A model generated the notes under the pieces. The model was not told the origin of the DNA. It made no database searches and saw only the letters and a list, made by a program, of their open reading frames with translations. The position numbers were made by a program, and so were the translations under genes. A stretch of 58,318 bases of DNA from DATMQA01 sp035566895 (GTDB lineage Bacteria; Verrucomicrobiota; Verrucomicrobiia; Limisphaerales; UBA8199). The DNA lies in contig DATMQA010000166.1 of assembly GCA_035566895.1 (NCBI GenBank), forward strand, positions 1-58,318. Reading direction: 5' to 3'. Positions 8,549-15,904 of the stretch are shown here, one piece after another (the first letter of the stretch is position 1; each line of letters opens with the position of its first letter).

Positions 8549-9870
8549 CACTGGTTACCTCCAATCCCGCAAAATACGCCCCCTTCGCCGCCGAGCTGGA
8601 GCGCTGGCGCATCGCGTTGGAAACGCCGACTCAGCCGCTGCCGGAAGTCCAAAGCCTGAACTTCAACGAAACCCTGGCGGCCAAAGCGCGGGCTGCCGCC
8701 GCGCTGTTCGGCCGTCCCGTGCTGGTGGATGACGCCGGGCTGGTGCTACAAACTTACGCGCCCTTTCCTGGACCGCTGACCTCGACGGTCCTGCGCAGCC
8801 TCGGAGTGGCCGGACTGCGCCGTCTTTTAAACGGCACCTCCGAGCGCGCGATTATGGAATGTCACCTGGGTTGCTGGCTTGACGGGGCGCTGCGAAGCTG
8901 GAGCGGCGCAGCCCATGGCCGGATTGATTTTTCCCGTCACCCGCGCGATGAACAAATGCTCCTCTCGGACTTGTTTGTGCCCGATGCGCCAGCCGGAGCG
9001 CAGACCAATGACGCAAACGTTCCAGCGGGGGGCTCCGGCGACAGACCTGGGAATGCACGCATCACGCATGAACCCCAAGCGCTTTCAGGGCACGCATCAC
9101 GCATCGCCGGACCCACCCTCCTCCACCGGGCTCGCGCGCTGGCGGCCTTGGAGAGCTCCGTCTTTGACTTGCACCTTCGGGCGTCTGCCGAACCGGTTTC
9201 GGATTCCCCGAGCTGCGCCAGCCGTCCAGTTTACGATTGCCCATTCTGCACGGAACTCCAGCAGGATGGCCCAAGCATCTTCGCCGGCATCATGGGTAAA
9301 CGCCTTGCCTCGAGGGTGGTCTATGAGGACGAACATTTCGTGGTGCTCCCGCCATTGGGCGAATTCATGGAAGGCGGGCTGCTAGTGCTGACCCGTGAAC
9401 ACGTCCTCTCCCTGGCACAATTGCGGCCGGAAATATTCGAGCACCTGGAGCGACTGCTCCGTGAGCTCGGAAAGGCACTGGTTGAACAATATGGTGTCCC
9501 GCCTTTGGTCTTTGAGCACGGCCCGGCGCCTGAATGGAGCAAAGGAGTCTGTTGCGTTGATCACGCGCACTTGAACATCTTCCCCGCTGCGGTCGAGGTC
9601 CACCCGCACTTAGCCAAACGAATGAACCTGTCGATCGGTTCCCTCGCCGACCTGAGCAGGCTCCGCCGGGCCGAGTTTGGGTATCTCTTCGTCCAGGAAA
9701 ACGATGGGACACGCCGGGCGTATGATGGACAAAATGTTCCGACGCAATTGGTGCGCCGGGTTATCACCACCCAACTCGGCCATCCGGAACGCTGGCATTG
9801 GCGGGATTATATCGGACAGACCGAACTGCTGGCCACCTACGAAGCGTTGAAAGGCAGGATTCGATTGTGA
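8542..9870 (+). CDS. HAM1-like NTP pyrophosphatase / HIT domain fusion
   Basis: 442 residues with two nucleotide-processing domains. The N-terminal HAM1/RdgB-like part shows LTLVTSNPAKYAPF, PEVQSLNFNETLAAKARAAA and PVLVDDAGLVLQTY; its usual GFGYDPIF signature is reduced to MLLSDLFVPD. The C-terminal HIT part (from about 230) starts with YDCPFC and ends in the triad CCVDHAHLNIFP. The pattern is H-x-H-x-N: the central nucleophilic His is kept, and the third position resembles the H-x-H-x-Q of nucleotide phosphorylases and transferases rather than H-x-H-x-H hydrolases. A linker (about 150-190) contains a duplicated 15-base repeat. Expected roles are cleavage of an abnormal NTP and transfer or hydrolysis of a nucleoside phosphate. 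Confidence 0.8.
   Translation: MLTLVTSNPAKYAPFAAELERWRIALETPTQPLPEVQSLNFNETLAAKARAAAALFGRPVLVDDAGLVLQTYAPFPGPLTSTVLRSLGVAGLRRLLNGTSERAIMECHLGCWLDGALRSWSGAAHGRIDFSRHPRDEQMLLSDLFVPDAPAGAQTNDANVPAGGSGDRPGNARITHEPQALSGHASRIAGPTLLHRARALAALESSVFDLHLRASAEPVSDSPSCASRPVYDCPFCTELQQDGPSIFAGIMGKRLASRVVYEDEHFVVLPPLGEFMEGGLLVLTREHVLSLAQLRPEIFEHLERLLRELGKALVEQYGVPPLVFEHGPAPEWSKGVCCVDHAHLNIFPAAVEVHPHLAKRMNLSIGSLADLSRLRRAEFGYLFVQENDGTRRAYDGQNVPTQLVRRVITTQLGHPERWHWRDYIGQTELLATYEALKGRIRL
9055..9104. repeat. Duplicated 15-mer inside the HAM1-HIT gene
   Basis: The 15-mer GCACGCATCACGCAT occurs at 9055-9069 and again at 9090-9104, with a 7-base internal period. It codes for part of a non-conserved linker. Its complement (GCGTGATGCGTG) appears in the non-coding array at 28553, so the same simple repeat family occupies a gap and, here, a reading frame. 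Confidence 0.75.
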
Positions 9871-10523
9871 CTCCGTGGATTTATGCGAGCCGGCAAATGG
9901 ATGCCATTGCGGCCCGCTGGGATGCCCGCGCCGCTCAATGGGATCAGCAACTCCAAGACCCCACTTGCCATCTCAATGAGGACGACGCCTATCGACGCTT
10001 TGTCGAGGAACTCGTCCCTATCATCGAGCGACACCGCAAGTTTTGCGCTGGTCAAGGCGTCCTCGATGCCGGCTGCGGCACCGGCCTGGTTCTCGCCGGG
10101 ATTGTTTCGGCTTTCGCCTGGGGCATTGGCGTTGATGTTAGCAGGGAGATGATTCGGGTCGCGGAAGGCAAACACCTCGGCAACACGCGCTTTGTGGTGG
10201 GCGACTGCTTCAAACTTTCGGCGCTCTGTCCAAAAGCAGGCGCCGTCATTTCGCGCGGTGTGCTGCTGTCACACTATGGCCGGCAGCAAGGGGAAGGGCT
10301 TTTGTTGGCGGCGCGGGAGGCTTTGGTGCCGGGTGGTTTTGTGGTCTTCGATTTCCTGAATCAGGCGGCGCGCGGAAAGCATCTCCATGCGCCTGACAAC
10401 AAGGCCTGGTTCACCAGGCAGCAGGCCTGCGAACTGGCCCAGGCCGCTGGTTTCACCAAAGCAACCGTCGTGGGTGAAGACGGCAGGCGCGTGCTGCTGT
10501 TGCTCGCAGAAGCTCCTGTTTGA
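9867..10523 (+). CDS. Class I SAM-dependent methyltransferase
   Basis: About 218 residues starting at a GTG at 9867 that overlaps the previous stop by four bases (GTGA); the next in-frame ATG removes only a few residues. SAM motif I is VLDAGCGTGLVLAGI, the acidic motif II is GIGVDVSREMI, and later strands read TRFVVGDCFKL and GGFVVFDFLNQ. This is the Methyltransf_11/25 fold for small molecules. The substrate is not shown by the sequence. As the last of five overlapping genes it probably modifies the nucleotide or nucleoside produced by the others. Confidence 0.85.
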   Translation: MTPWIYASRQMDAIAARWDARAAQWDQQLQDPTCHLNEDDAYRRFVEELVPIIERHRKFCAGQGVLDAGCGTGLVLAGIVSAFAWGIGVDVSREMIRVAEGKHLGNTRFVVGDCFKLSALCPKAGAVISRGVLLSHYGRQQGEGLLLAAREALVPGGFVVFDFLNQAARGKHLHAPDNKAWFTRQQACELAQAAGFTKATVVGEDGRRVLLLLAEAPV

Positions 10524-10614
10524 ACCGATCGGAGATTCCTCACGTGGTCTGCTACGGTCGCGGGGATATACGAGCTTTTTTAAGAGATTGAAGTTCAGAA
10601 GGTGATCGGGAACC

Positions 10615-13251
10615 ATGCGTCCAATGAAAATTAAAAGTCGGGCGTGGCCCATCATCCCAAACATTCTCGGTGCCTTCGCTCTCGTAACCTGCCTGAGCAC
10701 TTTTCAGTTTGCCCAGGCTGCGACGACGCAACCCACCGCTGCGCTCCGACCGCCCTCCGTCCCACTGGTCGCTTGCGATCCGTATTTCAGCATTTGGTCG
10801 CCCGCCGATAAACTGACCGATGCGGATACCGTTCATTGGACCGGGAAACCACACCACCTCAGGAGCTACGTCCGTATCGATGACAAGCCTTACCTTATGT
10901 CGATGGGTAAGGTGCCCGAGTTCCCCTCGCTCCCTCAGACCCAACTGGAAGTGCTGCCCACACGGACTGTTTACACTTTTGAGGGTGAAGGTGTGCGGTT
11001 AACGCTCACGTTCATGACGGCTGCGCTGCCAGACGATTTAATGGTGTATTCACGACCGGTGACGTATCTCATCTGGGCAGCCGAAAGCACCGATGGCAAA
11101 GAGCACACAGTCGCGGCTCGCCTCCATGCGAGCGGGGAGATTGCCGTCAATAGAGCCAAAGATCAGGTCGGCGGCACGCGCGGCAAGCTGGCCGGGCTGG
11201 AGTTCGCCAAGCTGGGTTCCACAGAGCAGGCGGTTCTGGGCAAAAAGGGCGATGATCTACGAATTGATTGGGGTTATTTTTATGTTGCGGTTCCTGATTC
11301 CGACGGCGCCTGCGGTCTCATCGGTCCCGGTTCGGAGCAAGTCTCAAAAGAGCGACCACCGCACGAAGGACCGCTGCAAATGCAAGATTTCCAAATTCCG
11401 TCGGAAGTGCGAGGAGACGCCGACCAGTGCGAGGCGGTGGCAACGGTGAATCTTGGCAAAGTTGGCCGCAGGCCGGTGTACCGCCATCTCATCCTGGCCT
11501 ACGACGACGAATACTCGATCCAATATTTCAAGCATAACCTCCGCCCCTATTGGCGCCGAAACGGTGACGACGCAGCGGCGCTCTTGAAGAAGGCGGCGGC
11601 TGAATACGAATCGCTCAAAAAGCGTTGTGAGAAATTCGATGCCGACCTGATGGCGGCCCTGACCAAAGCCGGCGGCGAGCATTACGCAAAACTCTGCGCG
11701 CTCGCTTACCGCCAATGTTACGCGGCCAACAAAGTCGTTGCGGATGCCAACGGCCAGCCCTTGATGTTTCCCAAGGAGAATTTCAGCAATGGCTGTATCG
11801 GCACGGTCGATGTCATCTATCCGATGGGACCGCAATTTCTGCTGTTCAGTCCGTCGCTGACCAAAGCGATGCTGGTGCCGATCCTTGATTACGCCGCGTC
11901 GCCGCGCTGGCGCTGGCCCTTTGCGCCGCACGACCTTGGCACTTATCCGCTGGCCAACGGCCAGGTCTATGGCGGCGGCGAACGCACCGAACAAAACCAA
12001 ATGCCCGTTGAGGAGACCGGCAACATGCTCATTCTGCTTGCGGCGCTGGCGCAGGTCGAGGGCAACGCTGATTTCTGCGCGAAATACTGGCCGGTGCTCG
12101 AAAAATGGGCCGATTATCTCAAGGCCAAAGGGTTTGATCCGGAGAATCAGCTTTGCACCGACGATTTCGCCGGGCACCTCGCTCACAACGTGAACCTCTC
12201 GGCCAAAGCTATCTGCGGCCTGGACGCATTCGCAAAACTCTGTGAAATGCGTGGCGAAAAGGCCAAGGCCAGCGAGTTAATGCAACTGGCGAAGGAGTTC
12301 GCCGCGCGTTGGGTCAAGGAAGCCGAAGAAGCCGACCATTCTCGCCTGGCGTTCGACAAGCCGGGCACCTGGAGTCAGAAATATAATCTGGTTTGGGACC
12401 GTATCCTGGGCCTGAACCTTTTTCCGGATTCGGTGCGCCGGAAGGAGCTGGATTTCTATAAGATGAAGCAGAACATCTACGGCCTGCCGCTCGATGGCCG
12501 CAAGGATTACACCAAACTCGATTGGACCCTCTGGACCGCGACGCTCACGCAGGACCGGGCCGACTTCGCAGCGCTGTTGGAGCCCGTTTATCGGTTTCTC
12601 AATGAAACGCCGAGCCGCGCTCCGATGACCGATTGGTTTGACACGAAGAGCGGGAAGATGGTCGGATTCCAGGCCCGCTCGGTGGTGGGCGGCGTGTTCC
12701 TGCAAATGCTTTACGACCAAGCCATGTGGAAAAAATGGGCAGGCCGCGACACGACCAAAGCCGCGAACTGGGCACCGTTTCCGAAACCGCCCATTCCCGA
12801 GGTGGTCGTGCCGACTTCGGAGAAAGAGGGATTGCTCTGGCACTACACGACCGAGACGCAGACGGATGGATGGTTCAAGCCGGAGTTTGATGCGTCTGGT
12901 TGGAAAGAAGGCCCAGGTGGCTTCGGCACCGAGGGCACGCCCGGCGGGGTCGTGCGGACGGAATGGAAAACGGCAGATATTTGGATGCGGCGCGAATTCA
13001 CCTTGCCGGAGGGCAGGTGGAGCGACCTTCAGTTGCGAATTCACCACGATGAGGACGCGGAGGTTTATTTGAATGGCGTGCTGGCTACCAAAGTCGCGGG
13101 CTACATCACTGATTACGACGCGGTGCCCATAAGATCCCAGGCGCGGCTGGCGCTCAGGCCGGGGAAAAATGTTTTTGCGGTGCACTGCCACCAGACCAAG
13201 GGCGGGCAGTATATCGATCTGGGCCTGGTGGATGCGAAGGCGCAAAACTGA
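10615..13251 (+). CDS. DUF4965/glutaminase-A-like secreted protein
   Basis: 878 residues with a signal peptide (cleavage near FAQA). Its layout matches the fungal glutaminase A-like proteins common in Bacteroidota and Verrucomicrobiota: an N-terminal beta region (VACDPYFSIWSPADKLTDAD, HWTGKPHHLRSYVRIDDKPY), a DUF4965/DUF1793 alpha/alpha-barrel (FPKENFSNGCIGTVDVIYPM, PHDLGTYPLANGQVY, QMPVEETGNMLILLAALAQV, WTLWTATLTQD) and a C-terminal galactose-binding-like sandwich (IWMRREFTLPEG, HHDEDAEVYLNGV). The glutaminase name is inherited and the substrate here may be a glycan. Start at ATG 10615, alternative ATG 10624. Confidence 0.8.
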   Translation: MRPMKIKSRAWPIIPNILGAFALVTCLSTFQFAQAATTQPTAALRPPSVPLVACDPYFSIWSPADKLTDADTVHWTGKPHHLRSYVRIDDKPYLMSMGKVPEFPSLPQTQLEVLPTRTVYTFEGEGVRLTLTFMTAALPDDLMVYSRPVTYLIWAAESTDGKEHTVAARLHASGEIAVNRAKDQVGGTRGKLAGLEFAKLGSTEQAVLGKKGDDLRIDWGYFYVAVPDSDGACGLIGPGSEQVSKERPPHEGPLQMQDFQIPSEVRGDADQCEAVATVNLGKVGRRPVYRHLILAYDDEYSIQYFKHNLRPYWRRNGDDAAALLKKAAAEYESLKKRCEKFDADLMAALTKAGGEHYAKLCALAYRQCYAANKVVADANGQPLMFPKENFSNGCIGTVDVIYPMGPQFLLFSPSLTKAMLVPILDYAASPRWRWPFAPHDLGTYPLANGQVYGGGERTEQNQMPVEETGNMLILLAALAQVEGNADFCAKYWPVLEKWADYLKAKGFDPENQLCTDDFAGHLAHNVNLSAKAICGLDAFAKLCEMRGEKAKASELMQLAKEFAARWVKEAEEADHSRLAFDKPGTWSQKYNLVWDRILGLNLFPDSVRRKELDFYKMKQNIYGLPLDGRKDYTKLDWTLWTATLTQDRADFAALLEPVYRFLNETPSRAPMTDWFDTKSGKMVGFQARSVVGGVFLQMLYDQAMWKKWAGRDTTKAANWAPFPKPPIPEVVVPTSEKEGLLWHYTTETQTDGWFKPEFDASGWKEGPGGFGTEGTPGGVVRTEWKTADIWMRREFTLPEGRWSDLQLRIHHDEDAEVYLNGVLATKVAGYITDYDAVPIRSQARLALRPGKNVFAVHCHQTKGGQYIDLGLVDAKAQN

Positions 13252-13443
13252 GGGATGAACAGCCAAGACGGGAAGAAGACTGGAAGATGGAAATTTTGGA
13301 ACGATTAGGAGAGAATAATTTTCAGCTCCGTTTTCCTGTCGCCCATGTTCCTGTCTTTTATTCTCCTGCGGCTCAATCCTCCCGGCGGCATTTCGTTTGC
13401 GCAAGCTTGACCTTGCCGAGGTACATTGGTCAAACTTCTTGGT

Positions 13444-14814
13444 ATGGCTGAACCGATTAAAACAGCAGTTGCTCCAACTGCCGCCGCGAGCGTCTCTCCC
13501 GAAAGCAAACCCGCGACCAACTTCCGCTGGGTCATCTGCGCGCTGCTGTTTTGGGTGACTACGGCCAACTACGTCGATCGCGGCGTATTCGGAAATCTGG
13601 CGCCTGAATTGCAGAAAGAGATTGGCTGGACTCAGGGCCAATATTGGTACATGACCGTGGCTTTCAACGCGGCGTATGCGGTCAGCCTGCTCCTGGCTGG
13701 ACGGATGATGGACGTGCTTGGCCTGCGCTGGGGTTTTACACTCGCCTGCGTCTTTTGGGGTTTGGCCTCGATGAGTCACGCCCTGGTGAGCACCGTTGCG
13801 GGCTTCTTCATCGTGCGCATTCTGCTGGGGTTGGGCGAAGGCGGCAACTTTCCAGCGGCCATCAAGACAACGGCCGAGTGGTTTCCGAAACGGGAGCGGG
13901 CCCTGGCCACGGGCATTTTTAACTGCGGCTCGAACATTGGCGGCGTGCTGGTGCCGTTTGGATTGCCGTTTGTGGTCTCCACCTTCACCAGTGTCACCAT
14001 TGGCGGCCATGTGCTTGGGTGGCGAGGGGCCTTTCTGATCACCGCGGTGTTCGACATAACCTGGATTGTCGGCTGGCTGCTCATTTACAAACGGCCGCAA
14101 GACCATCCACGAGTCTCGAAGTCCGAGCTCGCTCTGATCAACAGCGATCCGCCGGAGCCAACCGTTAAGATCCCCTGGCGAAGACTTTTCCCGCATCGAC
14201 AGGCCTGGGCGTTTGCCACGGGCAAACTCATGACCGATTGCTTCTGGTGGTTTTACCTGGTGGGCGCGCCCTACTTCTTCGCGGATCGGTTCGGGCTGAG
14301 TCTCAAATCACGCAGCCTGCCCGTTGCGATTATCTACATCATGGCCTCGGTCGGCAGCATCGCCGGGGGCTGGCTCTCCGGTCACTTTATGAAGATTGGC
14401 TGGACGGTGAACAAGGCCCGCAAGATTACGTTCCTGATTTGCACCGTTTGCGTTTTGCCGGTGGTGTTTGCCACCATCACCCACGACAAGTGGGTGGCCG
14501 TGGGGCTGATCACCCTGGCCGCCTCGGCCCATCAGGCCTGGTCGGCGAATATCTTCAGCCTGGCGGGCGACATGTTCCCCCGGCGGATCGTCGGCTCGGT
14601 CACGGGATTCGGTGGCTTCGCGGGCTCGGTCGGCGCGATCGCGTTGTTCATGATTGTCGGCAAACTGCGCAATGCGGCCATCGCGCGCGGCGAACCGGGC
14701 AATTACTTCCTCATTTTTTTGGCGGCGAGCCTGGCTTACCTTACTGCCCTGCTGATTATCCACCTGCTCGCACCGAAGCTGGAACCGGCAAAGATTGAGG
14801 AAGGCGCGGTCTGA
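13444..14814 (+). CDS. MFS hexuronate transporter (ExuT-like)
   Basis: About 456 residues with twelve predicted membrane helices of the anion:cation symporter branch of the major facilitator family. Landmarks are NYVDRGVFGNLAPELQKE in helix 1, the motif-A-like loop GRMMDVLGLRWGF, LLGLGEGGNFPAAIKTTAEW in helices 4-5 (very close to ExuT/GudP porters) and GSNIGGVLVPFGLP. It should import galacturonate or glucuronate by proton symport. It lies 10 bases before mannonate dehydratase, which supports that substrate. ATG 13444 preferred over an upstream TTG at 13426. Confidence 0.85.
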   Translation: MAEPIKTAVAPTAAASVSPESKPATNFRWVICALLFWVTTANYVDRGVFGNLAPELQKEIGWTQGQYWYMTVAFNAAYAVSLLLAGRMMDVLGLRWGFTLACVFWGLASMSHALVSTVAGFFIVRILLGLGEGGNFPAAIKTTAEWFPKRERALATGIFNCGSNIGGVLVPFGLPFVVSTFTSVTIGGHVLGWRGAFLITAVFDITWIVGWLLIYKRPQDHPRVSKSELALINSDPPEPTVKIPWRRLFPHRQAWAFATGKLMTDCFWWFYLVGAPYFFADRFGLSLKSRSLPVAIIYIMASVGSIAGGWLSGHFMKIGWTVNKARKITFLICTVCVLPVVFATITHDKWVAVGLITLAASAHQAWSANIFSLAGDMFPRRIVGSVTGFGGFAGSVGAIALFMIVGKLRNAAIARGEPGNYFLIFLAASLAYLTALLIIHLLAPKLEPAKIEEGAV

Positions 14815-14824
14815 AATAAGAACG

Positions 14825-15904
14825 ATGAAGCTCGGCCTCGGCCTTTATCGGCACATGCTGACGCGCGAGAACTTTCAGTTTGCGCGACAGGCGGGGGCGA
14901 CGCATCTCGTCGTGCACTTGGTCGATTACTTCAAAAGCGGGGCGCACAACCCGCGCGATAACCAACCCACCGGCACAGAACAAGGCTGGGGGTTGGCCGG
15001 CGATCCGGACACGCTCTGGTCGCTGGAGGAACTGCTCGACCTGCGCCAAGCCGCGGAAGCCGAGGGACTCAAGATCGAAGCCATCGAGAATTTTGATCCG
15101 GCGCACTGGCACGATGTGCTGCTCGATGGCCCCAAACGGAAGCAGCAGCTCGAAAACGTGAAGACTATCATTCGCCGGTTGGGCCAGGCCGGCATTCCGG
15201 TGATGGGCTACAACTTCAGCATCGCGGGAGTTTGTGGCCGCGTTACCGGACCGTTTGCGCGAGGCGCCGCGGTTTCGGTCGGCATGGATGGCCCGCTCAA
15301 TGCGCCGATGCCAAACGGGATGGTCTGGAACATGGTGTACGACCCGAAGGCACCGCCGGGAACAGTGCCGGCCATTACGCAGAACGAGCTTTGGCGCCGG
15401 CTGAAGGGTTTTCTGGAGGAGGTCGTGCCGGTCGCGGAAGAGGCGGGCGTGAAGCTGGCCCTGCACCCGGATGATCCGCCGTTGCCGACGATGCGCGGGC
15501 AACCGCGGCTGGTGTATCAGCCGCAACTTTATCAACGGGTCATCGATCTCAAACCCAGCCCGGCCAATGCGCTGGAGTTTTGCCTGGGAACACTCGCCGA
15601 GATGGCCGAGGGCGATATTTACGACGCGGTGGACCGATACAGCCGCCAGGGCAAACTCGCCTACGTGCATTTTCGCAATATCACCGGCAAGGTTCCGCAC
15701 TACCGCGAAACGTTCGTTGATGATGGCGATATTGATATGCTCCGTGTGCTGCGCCTGCTAAAGAAGAACGGCTTTGACGGTGTGTTGATCCCGGACCATA
15801 CGCCGCAGATGGCCTGCGGGGCGCCCTGGCATGCGGGGATGGCGTATGCCATGGGGTACATGCAGGCAGCTTTGCAGGCAATCGAACGTGAGGAGACAAA
15901 ATGA
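14825..15904 (+). CDS. uxuA: Mannonate dehydratase
   Basis: About 359 residues. UxuA converts D-mannonate to 2-keto-3-deoxy-gluconate in hexuronate breakdown. Family features are MKLGLGLYRHMLTRENFQFA, GIPVMGYNFSIAGVCGR, the metal-site segment LALHPDDPPLPTMRG, LEFCLGTLAEM, VHFRNITG and VDDGDIDMLRVL. The product is the same KDG that the KduI/KduD branch at 51-53 kb leads to. Its stop overlaps the next start (ATGA at 15901-15904), so it is co-translated with the fucosidase gene and belongs to one operon with the porter. Confidence 0.9.
   Translation: MKLGLGLYRHMLTRENFQFARQAGATHLVVHLVDYFKSGAHNPRDNQPTGTEQGWGLAGDPDTLWSLEELLDLRQAAEAEGLKIEAIENFDPAHWHDVLLDGPKRKQQLENVKTIIRRLGQAGIPVMGYNFSIAGVCGRVTGPFARGAAVSVGMDGPLNAPMPNGMVWNMVYDPKAPPGTVPAITQNELWRRLKGFLEEVVPVAEEAGVKLALHPDDPPLPTMRGQPRLVYQPQLYQRVIDLKPSPANALEFCLGTLAEMAEGDIYDAVDRYSRQGKLAYVHFRNITGKVPHYRETFVDDGDIDMLRVLRLLKKNGFDGVLIPDHTPQMACGAPWHAGMAYAMGYMQAALQAIEREETK

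Noticed and set aside
12277..14196. 639-codon frame opposite the DUF4965 and MFS genes
   Set aside because: It spans two genes that are clear on the other strand and shows only Arg/Pro/His-rich low-quality sequence.
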